A DNA stretch of 64,000 bases from Rhodosorus marinus. Its lineage: Eukaryota > Rhodophyta > Stylonematophyceae > Stylonematales > Stylonemataceae. Positions 41,391-50,599 of the stretch are shown here, one piece after another; positions within the stretch are counted from its first letter, which is position 1; each line of letters begins with the position of its first letter. The stretch is from contig JAMWBK010000004.1 of NCBI GenBank assembly GCA_029953675.1, positions 1,116,001 to 1,180,000 of the forward strand, given 5' to 3'. Made by a program: the position numbers and the translations under genes. The notes beneath the pieces are model-generated. The model searched no databases. It was not told where the DNA came from and was given only the letters and a program-made list of their open reading frames with translations.

Positions 41391-42275
41391 CTACCAGTGT
41401 GGTGGCCCGTGGCGCTCGTTGGAGCACTTTAGAGGCGCAGAGCACTTGTAGTAGAAGTCCCACTTCGGGCAGACGTCGCCGGATGGGTATCCCCAGTATT
41501 CGGTGGTGTCGTAGTAGCACTTGTAGTACTTGTAGTACTTCCCATGGTAGTTGTAACTGGGGTAGTGCTTGCCGTGGCCGCCATACTTCCTGCTTGCGAG
41601 CTTGCCGGAGTACTTGTGGTACTTGTGGTGCTTATAATAGTAGTACTTCTTGCCGTACTTGTCGTAGTAGTACCTGTCGTAGCCGTAGTAGCCGTACTTG
41701 TCATGCTTGTACTTCTTGTAGTAATCATAGTACTTGTAGTACTTGTCGTAGACGCCATATTTGTCGTGGTAGTCGTAGTAGTACTTGCAGACGTATTTCT
41801 TCACGTCTACCTTGAAATAGAGACAGATATCCGAGTTGCAGCACCCGGTATCGCCATATGCGTAGAAGGTATCCAGACAGACGTAGAGTGTGTGCCCGTA
41901 GTAACCCTTGACGGTGTACGGTTTCTCGACCGGTTTCGAGCAATCCGAGCTGGCGCCAGCGTACAATCCCGTGAATTTGTACTTGTCGGCAGCGTAGAAC
42001 TTGAAGGCAATACAAGTCTTGTGCTTGTACCACACAATAGAGACGCACACGTAGCCAACCTTGGTCGTGCCGTCAATGTAGAGCTCGTAGCACTTCTTAT
42101 TCTTGTAATCATACAGGAATACGTATTTGTACATGTCTGCATAGTAGCTGCAGAGATGCTTCTTCGGAGGAGGGGGACCACCCGCCCTCAATGATACGTT
42201 CTCAGTCAAACTTGCGTCCTGGGCAAAAGCCATGCCCAGGACTGCCAGAACCGCAACAATCGCCACTGCCTTCAT
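41391..42275 (-). CDS. Secreted Tyr/Lys-rich protein carrying a nine-Cys module
   Basis: The ATG at 42275 gives 294 residues. A signal peptide (1-19) is followed by a short PPPPKK linker, the nine-cysteine module (residues 42-151) and a region 152-252 dominated by Tyr, Lys, His, Asp and Gly (YYDYHDKYG, YDRYYYDKYGKKYYYY). A Cys-containing end (C253, C269, C278, C284) follows. The Tyr-rich tract occupies the linker that in the RTX protein is only about 20 residues long. Tyr/Lys-rich secreted proteins elsewhere act as oxidatively cross-linked adhesives or wall proteins; that role is inference. A TATA box lies 90 nt upstream, and no intron is needed. Confidence 0.8.
   Translation of the reverse strand: MKAVAIVAVLAVLGMAFAQDASLTENVSLRAGGPPPPKKHLCSYYADMYKYVFLYDYKNKKCYELYIDGTTKVGYVCVSIVWYKHKTCIAFKFYAADKYKFTGLYAGASSDCSKPVEKPYTVKGYYGHTLYVCLDTFYAYGDTGCCNSDICLYFKVDVKKYVCKYYYDYHDKYGVYDKYYKYYDYYKKYKHDKYGYYGYDRYYYDKYGKKYYYYKHHKYHKYSGKLASRKYGGHGKHYPSYNYHGKYYKYYKCYYDTTEYWGYPSGDVCPKWDFYYKCSAPLKCSNERHGPPHW
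41823..42152 (-). other. Nine-Cys module in the Tyr-rich protein
   Basis: Cysteine steps are 20-15-11-24-21-12-1-5 (C42, C62, C77, C88, C112, C133, C145, C146, C151). The central 15-11-24 and terminal 1-5 steps are identical to copy A of the RTX protein. CCNSDIC parallels CCDGDQC. Confidence 0.75.
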
Positions 42276-42362
42276 TGTGCCTTGCGTACCATCCACTTGG
42301 TTTTCACCCGCACTGACCAAGTCTCCTATCGAACTCCACTAGCTCTGCCGCTGTTCGCGTCG

Positions 42363-42370
42363 TTTATATA
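42363..42370 (-). promoter_or_regulatory. TATA box of the Tyr-rich gene
   Basis: TATATAAA on the minus strand, about 90 nt before the ATG at 42275. Confidence 0.45.
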
Positions 42371-42397
42371 GCGTTCGTCTAGGCCTCCCGCGGCTCA

Positions 42398-42682
42398 ATG
42401 GCTAGTCGCGTCTATAGACTTGTATCCTTGCTGCTGATATTTTTGCCGCTTCACAACCTGTTTTCGACGCTGCAGTTCCTCGAAAAAGGCCTCATCTCCG
42501 ATCGCCAAGGGTATGAATTTTTCCGGAGTAAGTCCTCCTGCATCCAGCTCGGTGAGGAAGTTTGTCACCTCGCGCTAGGGAAGAGAAGGGGGGTAGGAGG
42601 GCCCTGGGGTTTGAGGTTGACGGATCGTTTGATATCTCAATCGGCTGAAGAGGATTGGCCAGTTAGACTTGTCCTATCGTGA
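42398..42682 (+). CDS. Small hypothetical protein divergent to the Tyr-rich gene
   Basis: The ATG frame of 94 codons has a hydrophobic N terminus (YRLVSLLLIFLPLHNLF) that could be a signal peptide or membrane anchor. It starts 122 nt from the oppositely oriented Tyr-rich gene, so the two would share a promoter region. No family or conservation evidence; it may be a chance frame. Confidence 0.25.
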   Translation: MASRVYRLVSLLLIFLPLHNLFSTLQFLEKGLISDRQGYEFFRSKSSCIQLGEEVCHLALGKRRGVGGPWGLRLTDRLISQSAEEDWPVRLVLS

Positions 42683-42963
42683 ACCTCCGAGCTGCACGCT
42701 ATCAACTTGGCCCTGTCTATGGTTTACTTGAAAGGATATGACCATACTCAATAGACTTGGAAATTTGGCTTTGGAGGTTCCCTGCTCATGTGTTGTGGTG
42801 GGAATTCCGGACGGGCTGGAGAAGTGGAGGACCACGTAGGCGCGTGAACAAAGAAGAGAACGAAAGCATTTTAATCAAATTTGCAGGATTTTGTTTCGAT
42901 TTTCATGTGCATAGATCCCGTCTCTTTATGGCAGTCCTTAACGTGTTGCTGGGCGTGAACAGG

Positions 42964-43058
42964 AATAAGAGCCCCTTTTTTGACGTCGTCCAGCTCAAAA
43001 AAGTTTCCTCAATAAGAGCCCCTTTTTTTGACGTCGTCCAGCTCGAAAAAGTTTCCTC
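42964..43058 (+). repeat. 47/48-bp tandem duplication
   Basis: AATAAGAGCCCC, then GACGTCGTCCAGCTC and AAAAAGTTTCCTC, occurs at 42964-43010 and 43011-43058 with one substitution and one T-run length change. Confidence 0.85.
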
Positions 43059-43223
43059 TAGAAATTGATGGCGAAACAGCCCCGAGTTTGTCCCCGTCTT
43101 GCCGTACGCACTCGTGGCGTGGATAGGTCAACTCCGTGTGTCGACAGATGCCGGTGTCTATTCATGGCAGACGTTTCACTTCTAGAGCATCCTGTTCAGT
43201 GCATTTTTTTGTTTCGTTTTTGT

Positions 43224-43453
43224 TTTCGCCGGAGGATGCGGCAGAATATGCTTCACAAAGTCAGTACGTAAGTGAACATGAACAGCTCCAACACAAGGAC
43301 ATGGACTTGTCAGACAGCATATTTCTACGCTCTGTCAGAGGAGCCCCAAAACGGCAGTTGTTATTGGGAGGCCTCAACCCTCAGCTTCAGTGGTTTGAAG
43401 AAACTGACAAGGAAAAAGCGAATGCACAGTCGATCTTCAATGAGATGAGGTGA
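43224..43453 (+). pseudogene. Possible isolated exon of an unrecognised gene
   Basis: The frame from about 43224 has strongly protein-like composition (SPEDAAEYASQSQYVSEHEQ, then RQLLLGGLNPQLQWFEETD and KANAQSIFNEM). It is preceded by a T-rich tract and GGAG and followed by AG|GTGAGG, so it could be an internal exon bounded by splice sites. No neighbouring exon or family was identified. Confidence 0.3.
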
Positions 43454-43485
43454 GGGGTTGTGGGAAGTGAATGAGGTGGATATAG

Positions 43486-43521
43486 GAGTGTGCTATTGTG
43501 GCAATAGCGGTAGGTCATTCT
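43486..43521 (+). repeat. Partial copy of the dispersed ~55 bp element
   Basis: GTGTGCTATTGTGGCAATAG, then CGGTAGGTCATTCTCC, matches only the 5' half of the other copies. Confidence 0.35.
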
Positions 43522-43852
43522 CCCCATTTAGCGCTCCAAAAAGCGTGGATAGAGGAGGACCGATTGGGGCTTCTTTGTCCAGCGTCCTGACCGACCGCTG
43601 TCGAGCATGTAGACGTTAAACCCATTAGATTGCTTTTGGTAGGGACAAGTGGCCTCCTGAGACTTTCAAAGCGTCATACCAAAGCTCACATGATGCTCGA
43701 AAGCTCGCAGAAACCGGCTCTGGGTTTCAGCCGACAAAGTCGTAGGGCAACCGCAGGAGACATCCCAAAATCAATTTTTAGCCGCATGAGAGCACGAGCG
43801 TCAACAATTAGCGCTCTTTTTATCAAGTATCCCTCGCAGTGGAGTGTTAAGG

Positions 43853-44028
43853 AAGTCCATCCCTTGCGATCCCTGTAGCCAACCGTTTGATTCGTCGAAC
43901 AATTCCGGATAATCTATAGAGATATCTTACCACATGCGAGCATGGAAGTCCATCCGAGGCGATCCATGTAGCCAACCGTTTAATTCGTCGAACAATTCCG
44001 GATCTAGAGAGATAGCTTACCACATTTA
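43853..44028 (+). repeat. ~93-bp imperfect tandem duplication
   Basis: AAGTCCATCC, TAGCCAACCGTTT, ATTCGTCGAACAATTCCGG and CTTACCACAT recur at 43853 and 43946 with small differences. Confidence 0.8.
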
Positions 44029-45021
44029 CGAAGGGCTCTGCACACCTCGCCTTTCATTTGCAGTGGTTTCCGGAAGGTTTTCCACGAGCCAAAATATCGA
44101 TGCTCAACAAGTAAGATACAAGCTACCCCATGTCGGACTTTCATGATTTTCAACGGTCCTGGAGTGTTAAATCCGAAGGAGCCCCGATGACGCGGTTGTT
44201 TTGTGTTAGATTCGTTCTTTATAACCGTAGAGAAGAGCCCAGACTGAACTGTTCAAGAAAGGGGCGAGAACCCTCAACCCTGTCGTGACGAGAAAACCTC
44301 CAAACCGAAAGTTATAGTGGCTAGGGAACGAAAAAGGGTGTCAACCTGCTACGTCCGTTCCACAACCAGAACATGCTTGACACGTAATTCAGTTAATAGA
44401 TTTTCAGTGGAGCTTGAGTGTAAGTCAAAATAGGGAGAGTCCCATTTCGAGGGGATAGACCTTGATCATGCTGAAGCGCTCCAGATATTCAAAAAAACTC
44501 TGTCCTTGTCTTTTTACCCCGACGACACTGGAGGGCGAGCTTTGATGAATCCACGAGAAAAACGTGAATGATTTCAACAACTCTCAAATTGAAAATGGAT
44601 TCGTTCAAGTCCCTGGAGAGGGAGTTGCGTCCACTCCCTGCTCTTATCCTCATTAGTTGCGGTCGCTGAGGAGAAAATTATTCGAGACAGTAGTGGTCGC
44701 AAATGAATTCCTCAACCTTTTGGGTAGGGGTTTTCTGCAATGCTTTGTGTTCGTAAAGCCGGCTAACGTTGAGGGAAAAACTAGATGATGATAATCATTG
44801 ATAAGGCACCGAGCCAAAAACTCCGTCCACCTTGCTCCTTGACAATTGGCCGCCCCAGGGACACACAGGAACAGGGAAGCGGTGCCGGTTCCCTGGAATG
44901 AATTGGAACAGCTTTAGGAGAAGAAATTAATTGGATCTTCCGCTTCCAACAAGGACTTTGTCGAGATACGTTCATCGCCGAATAAAAGCCTTTCACTGTA
45001 ACATCCTTTTGAGATTTTTCA

Positions 45022-45073
45022 ATGCTTTTCATGAATATACTCAGGCTATGCTATTAAAGCCCAGCCTTTTCAT
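45022..45073 (+). repeat. Diverged family B 3'-end insertion
   Basis: GGCTATGCTATTAAAGCCC is flanked by CTTTTCAT on both sides (left to 45032, right to 45073). It is older than the 14073 and 59937 copies, judging by substitutions. Confidence 0.55.
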
Positions 45074-46786
45074 CAATGAGAGAGAGTTCAACATGTTGTC
45101 TGATGAGTCGCTGCCACGCCAATTGGATGGAAAGAGGTACGGAGAGCCTAGAGAGCTACTTTGCGCAACTCAATTGGATGGAAAATGGATAACAGGAGTT
45201 TGAGGTCATGGACCAGTCGGCAAGGGACTGCCGTGTGAATCTTAGTTTTATGCTGACATAATCTCGTCCTGGACACACTGCTTCTCGTCCAATGGACCCA
45301 AAACCAACCAGGGGAGTCGATAGAGGTGTATCTGAATCGAGAGGTGGCCCAGAAGCAGCGTGGGCAGCGTTGAATAACAGCTGGAAACAACTTGAAGTTT
45401 TCTTTTGGTTTTCATGGAAGGAATTTTGTCGTCGATCACCGGCTAAAGAATCCCGGATCATCATCATCATCAGCTGGAAGGGATATCTGAGAAAGAAACT
45501 GCAAGGGTTAATCTTATTGAGGGCGTGGAGAGGCCTCAAGGTCTCAATACTATGCGAATTTGATTGGGCGTACAATGACTAGTTTCACAACTTGAGAGAA
45601 CGAGCTTCGACCGTTACTTTTCCTATCAAGAAGGGAACGAGCCCATGCTTAATCCTTATCTCAAACTCTATGAGTATCCTCAAAGCAACCTGAAAAACAA
45701 CCAGGAAAAGAATGTACTCGTATATTTGGCGAGCAAGACAAAGCCTTTCCTTGTCGCCAAGGAGAACAGAGGGGAGAGTCCCACCTTGGTCTTGGATTCG
45801 ATTTCCATTATTGAATCCTGTTCCGTTTGTTGATTGTTGAATTCATCATGTCCGGACAACTCGAGCGTCGATTGGTAAGATTCAGATCAAGAAGCAACCC
45901 TTATTTTCGAACTGTGAAAACAACAGTCTATTACATAACTTGGTCGTCCACCACGACTAATCTCCTCCAAAAAATTACATTTCCAGCCCCAATGACTATC
46001 CGCCAAACTCCCTTTTCTCAACCTGCATGCTCGCTTGACGCCACGCGCAAGTGTTGCCAAATGATGATAACCAAAAGAGGATTCCAAACACTGCCAACAT
46101 CATTCCGTTCAGTCCACTCCGAACTCATCCTACCATTTCTATTGGATACGATGGCAATTTCATATCGAATATTATCCAATGTACATACGCAGTTGCTACT
46201 AGTCTAGTCAACAACTCAACTCTTCCAGTCAATTTGTGTCAGCTCTGTTCATCTCCGATTAAAAAAAAAAATGACTGATATTTTGATTGGGACGGAGATG
46301 CGGGAGCGTGGACTTCATAGGAACCTCCAAGCTGATGGCAGTATCTGAAGATGCTGATTCGAAGAAGATATGCCATCCAATGGTCCTGTTCGAACCAGCT
46401 TCCGCATAACCTACTTGTTCAATCGGATACGATGATAAAGTCCAGTGCTAAGATTCTAAAAGCATTTTGGAGCGGGAGCTTTGGTTGTTGACCAGGGTAC
46501 CCAACGATCCTTTATGTAACTTGGGTCCCTTGGGGAGCTGAAGAGAACCAACGGATTCGTTGCGACTCCCTATATTGCGAGTACTTCAAGAATACCACTG
46601 TCGGAGTATTCCGACGAGCAGACGCCGCACACTGGATGCCTTCACTCGGCCTGGACAAGCACCTCGTCAACCCACCAACAATCTTTCCAAAACCCTTGAA
46701 TTTATCCTCGTCAAATAGATATCCAGCTCATCTATCGCTTCTCCCCTCACCCTCTACTAGCCTTCTACTACAAGGCCTTCTACTAC

Positions 46787-46831
46787 CCCAACTCGAACTC
46801 CGCATAACATTTCTGCGGAGTTCGAGTTGGG
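46787..46831. repeat. Perfect 18-bp palindrome, 9-nt loop
   Basis: CCCAACTCGAACTCCGCA (46787-46804) pairs with 46814-46831. CCTTCTACTA is repeated just upstream. Confidence 0.85.
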
Positions 46832-47711
46832 CTACACATTACGATGAGAGATTTTCATCGTCATCACCACCCAAAAATTATTCGACAGCTGTCCATCTCA
46901 AGAAACTCCTAAAATACAAATCTAATTTTCAAAATCATTTTAGAAATATGTTGTGTACAATTGGACATGATTTTGACTGATGTTCTAAATTGCCCAATGT
47001 TCGTACGAGAACTGTGGAATCTCCAATCAATACACAGAATTCTCAATCAATTGCAATCAGTTCAGCCAGTGAGCAGCTCGAACAATGAAGATTGATATTT
47101 TGGTTCGAACAGATGGGGTCTCACGTGGGGTCCCACGTGGACTTTGCCGGGAAGCCGACCAGTCAATTTCAACCTGATTCAGTCAGTTCGCGTCAGATAC
47201 GTCGAGCAATTTTTTCTCAAGGCGATAGTGACTGATATCTTGATTGGTATAGCGTTGGGGAAGGTGAGGGGGGCGGGCTGAATGCAAGCGTCCTCTTAAG
47301 AAAGTAGATAGAGAAATCCTGTGCACCGTGCATGCCGATGTGTTGATCTTTGCAGAATTCGATGTCCCGTTCTGTAGTCCACTCCACGGTTGGTTATGAA
47401 CCGACAACGGGGTGAGGGCCACGGTGAAGAGCTGAAAGCGTTGTTCAAGAACGCGGGGCCTGACGCGATGTTCGGCTTGTATCTGCGTCTGATCCGGTGG
47501 CTGGAGCCCTGAGAAAGAGTTGCTGCTTTGGAATTGGCTAGGTAATCTCAGGTCTCCAACGGGAAAACTTTGCAATTAACACGCAAACTGGAAGAAAACG
47601 AGCGGACTTTCAGGAACAGCGCCGCGCTGCTCGACCAGAGCAAACAGCTGCGTTGTGACTCTGAACTTGTAAAACTACGGTCCTACGGAAGGAATCAACA
47701 GTCCCCGTAAC

Positions 47712-47744
47712 CAATTAGTGAAGCACCACTTGCTTCACTAATTG
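47712..47744. repeat. Perfect 14-bp palindrome, 5-nt loop
   Basis: CAATTAGTGAAGCA (47712-47725) pairs with 47731-47744. Confidence 0.8.
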
Positions 47745-49337
47745 TTCGTGAAGCCAAGACACTCAATGACCAGAGAACCGAAGATGTGCTCCAAGAAACA
47801 GGCAAGCACGGTCAGAGTTCCTGGGACTCATCATAAACGAGCTGTTTGTGGCTATGCCATTAGTCGCAGCAGTTGTGCCCTTAGGCGCTCGGGTATCTCG
47901 TTGAAGGGTACTGGGTCCAACTATACCATACCTTCTCACCCATATCTTGGCCCAGGTTTCACGGAACGGCCAACTACGGCAAGTAGCTAAACGGAAACGC
48001 AGGCAAAGCAAATTCGTTTATCGAGATCCCATAGTCTTTATTCGACAGGTACCTACTGCAGCGCATCACTGCACTTGAGTACGCACTACACTTCCCCAGA
48101 CCCCCTGCCCAGGGGTCTCCTCTCCAACAGTTCTAGAAGCTAGGTAACGGAAGCCACGGCCGATCAGCACGATCCTTCTCAATTGCATGTTGGACCGACC
48201 GTGCGTTGCGTTGCCATAGAGTGCTGACCTCTCGCAGGGATGGGTGTGTGTATCGCCGTCATAGAAGAGTGCGCTGGTCGCCCGGAGGAGCTCCAAGCAT
48301 GTTTGTTCCTAGTCGACCGTACGTCTCGAGAATAAACGAGACCAATCTCATATCGCGTCGCTCCATGGCAGTCACATCCCATAATGCAGGTCTTCTTCCT
48401 TGTCTGCTTCACCTCCACAGCATAACTGTTGCGCAAACTGCTCCTTTAAAGCGGTAAGGTATTGTCACTTTAACCTTTGCATGTCTGGGTTAGAATCAAC
48501 TGATCTGACCATTCTCCAGGCCAGGCTTCTGTACAAATCCATAAAGGTATAAGAACCTGTAAAACTACCACCTGGTCCAGTTGAAGAATATATTATCCGC
48601 TCTTTGTAGCACATGAATTTGAAGTGGGCATGCCGAATCTTGTAGGTGGATGGAGCAGGCTCAAACCGCCTATATATGTGAACTGATTTAGTCCACCTTC
48701 TCACTTACTGGACCAGTTCATTCAGAAACAAGCTGCTTTGAGGAGCGTGCGAGAATAAAAAACGAAACCGAGGACACGGAACCAGGAGAGCCCAAGCTTC
48801 AACAAGCAATGCGGCCGAAGGCGAACAACTGAGTTGTGACAACGGACGGCGAAGACCACGAGTCTCGGGAAGGACGTAATCAGTGGAACCGATTGGCACC
48901 CTCAATATCCATCCGACCCAGACATTTCATGACAAGGAGTACAGTACCCGTTCCAGAGCAGACACAACGCGGCCAGCGATGCCCAGAGTATCATCATCCA
49001 ACCTTCCGCTGCCCCCAGAAAGCAATGGCCATCGTCCGAACTCTATGCTCCACGCAGTCGTCGATCGGACAAAGGTCATAGACGAAAGTGGTTACCATTC
49101 AGCTCTCGAAGCTTTGAATAAGAGGAAGGGATGCGGTGGTTTTTCAAACCCAGTAGGAATTGTAATGAAGCAAAAACTGCTAAACGCTAACTCGCAAGCC
49201 TTTTAGTATTCAAAAACTCCGGCCATTTCAAACAGGGAAGGTAGCCGACAAAAGCAATAAGAATCCGGTTGGTGCCAAACATTGTTTTTTCCCTGAACAT
49301 AACCAACCGAGTGTAATGTGTGGTCCCTCCTCACTGT

Positions 49338-50345
49338 CTATGTGGAACCGAAAAATCTATAAGTGTATGTAAAGTCCTCAGTATCGAAGACGAGCGTTGC
49401 AGTAGCGTTGCTCACTGGCTCCCTCGGGCTGAAACGAACGATCAGTTCGACGGGATCTTTGCCCCTGCGGTTCATGGTGCCGCTGTCTGGTGCGACGGAA
49501 AAGGCATGGTGCGAGTCGCTCGTGAAGGCGCAGCGGTACGGTGCGAAGGTCATGTACTCATTGTCCACTCTGATTTCGGTGACCGCCGTCGAGTCAATGT
49601 TGGTCTTCAGCTCATATGTCCCGGAAGGTTCCTTCGATGGGTCAACTTTCAGGTCACCCCAATCCTGACCATCGCGTCGCTGCCCAGCTGGCTGTTTCAC
49701 ATTTCGCTTAATTATTGTCGGCTCCCACGGCTTTTCCCCAAACATTTCACCAGTCTGGCGCCCCTCCCTAGTTTGGTGCATTGCACGCTGGTTGTGCCAA
49801 TTTTCTATCTGCTGTGCTCGAACCTCGTCCATTCTATGTGTCCTTCTCTGTTCGTCGGTGATGTTCTCTATCAACTTTTCGGCGTAACCCGTAGTACGAC
49901 CAAAGTAGTTCGCTCCTGCCGAGGCCACACGCGAATCCATTGCTGACTTAACCTGCCCGATTTGCTCAGTCGGGATGTCCTCAAGGTTTTTCGACTCCAA
50001 GAAACCTCCCCGCAACATTTCCGTGGAGTTATGCTGATCCTCAAGATCCATATTTCCATCCCCAACAACACCACCACCAGAGTCACCCCCGTCAAACTCC
50101 ATATCACCACCTCCTTCCAGGAAGCTATTCATGCCCTCCTCAGCCTGCTTCATCGTGCCCCCATGGTACTTTCCGGTCTCCCGCGACCGGATATAATCCT
50201 CATATGAGGTTGGGGTCCCTTCAGCTGCCACTGTGACGAATCGACGCGACACTCGAGTCGCAGACCGAGAAGGCCGTCCATCCACAGGCGAGACAGTTGA
50301 TTTGAAAAGTGTCGCCGGGGTTTGAATAAAGAGTACCCGCTCCAT
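49338..50345 (-). CDS. Probable plastid-targeted protein with C-terminal Ig-like beta domain
   Basis: The ATG at 50345 gives 335 residues. The N terminus (MERVLFIQTPATLF, Ser/Arg-rich to about residue 40, then FVTVAAEG) looks like a plastid transit peptide. A conserved-looking TSYEDYIRSRE follows, then a Gly/Asp/Met-rich acidic linker, a charged helical region (about 130-210), and a C-terminal beta domain ending FSPREPVSN, then ATLVFDTEDFTYTYRFFG, resembling an MSP/ASH-like Ig fold. Function is unknown; a plastid scaffold or assembly role is only a guess. Upstream are a purine-rich 5' leader and a TATA box. Confidence 0.7.
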   Translation of the reverse strand: MERVLFIQTPATLFKSTVSPVDGRPSRSATRVSRRFVTVAAEGTPTSYEDYIRSRETGKYHGGTMKQAEEGMNSFLEGGGDMEFDGGDSGGGVVGDGNMDLEDQHNSTEMLRGGFLESKNLEDIPTEQIGQVKSAMDSRVASAGANYFGRTTGYAEKLIENITDEQRRTHRMDEVRAQQIENWHNQRAMHQTREGRQTGEMFGEKPWEPTIIKRNVKQPAGQRRDGQDWGDLKVDPSKEPSGTYELKTNIDSTAVTEIRVDNEYMTFAPYRCAFTSDSHHAFSVAPDSGTMNRRGKDPVELIVRFSPREPVSNATATLVFDTEDFTYTYRFFGST

Positions 50346-50473
50346 AGTATATGCACAGTCAACTATTTTCAACTCAGACACAAAAATCAAAGGTGATGTT
50401 TTCGCGAACCGCCCGTCCAAAAACCCTTAGCCCTGCCTTTACTCTTTCCAAAACAAAGGTCCACAAAACCCGT

Positions 50474-50520
50474 CCTCCTCCTCCTCCTCTTCCTCTTCCT
50501 TCTCGTCCTCCTCCCCAGCA
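50474..50520 (-). repeat. GAGGAG-type purine microsatellite in the leader
   Basis: CTC/CTT repeats on + lie between the putative TATA box and ATG of the plastid-targeted gene, so the leader would be GGA-rich. Confidence 0.6.
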
Positions 50521-50538
50521 AAGCAGACCCTTATTTCC

Positions 50539-50548
50539 TTTTATATAC
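50539..50548 (-). promoter_or_regulatory. TATA box of the plastid-targeted gene
   Basis: TATATAAAAG on the minus strand, about 195 nt before the ATG at 50345. Confidence 0.4.
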
Positions 50549-50599
50549 TCTTCCTCATCCCAAGGCTCCCAACCCCCCAAAACAACTCGTCCAAGATAA

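Larger units (their letters stand above)
44029..49337. other. Intergenic with no confident gene
   Basis: Contents noted: a short, old family B 3'-end insertion at 45022-45073; palindromes at 46787-46831 and 47712-47744; and a coding-like scrap at 47541-47709 (+; frame includes QLTRKLEENERTFRNSAALL, coiled-coil-like, with no start codon). The frame around 48883-49206 (+) is open but unrecognised. Confidence 0.45.

Noticed and set aside
41544-42194. 216-codon plus-strand frame rich in Val
   Set aside because: It is the antisense of Tyr codons (GTA) in the Tyr-rich gene, not an independent protein.
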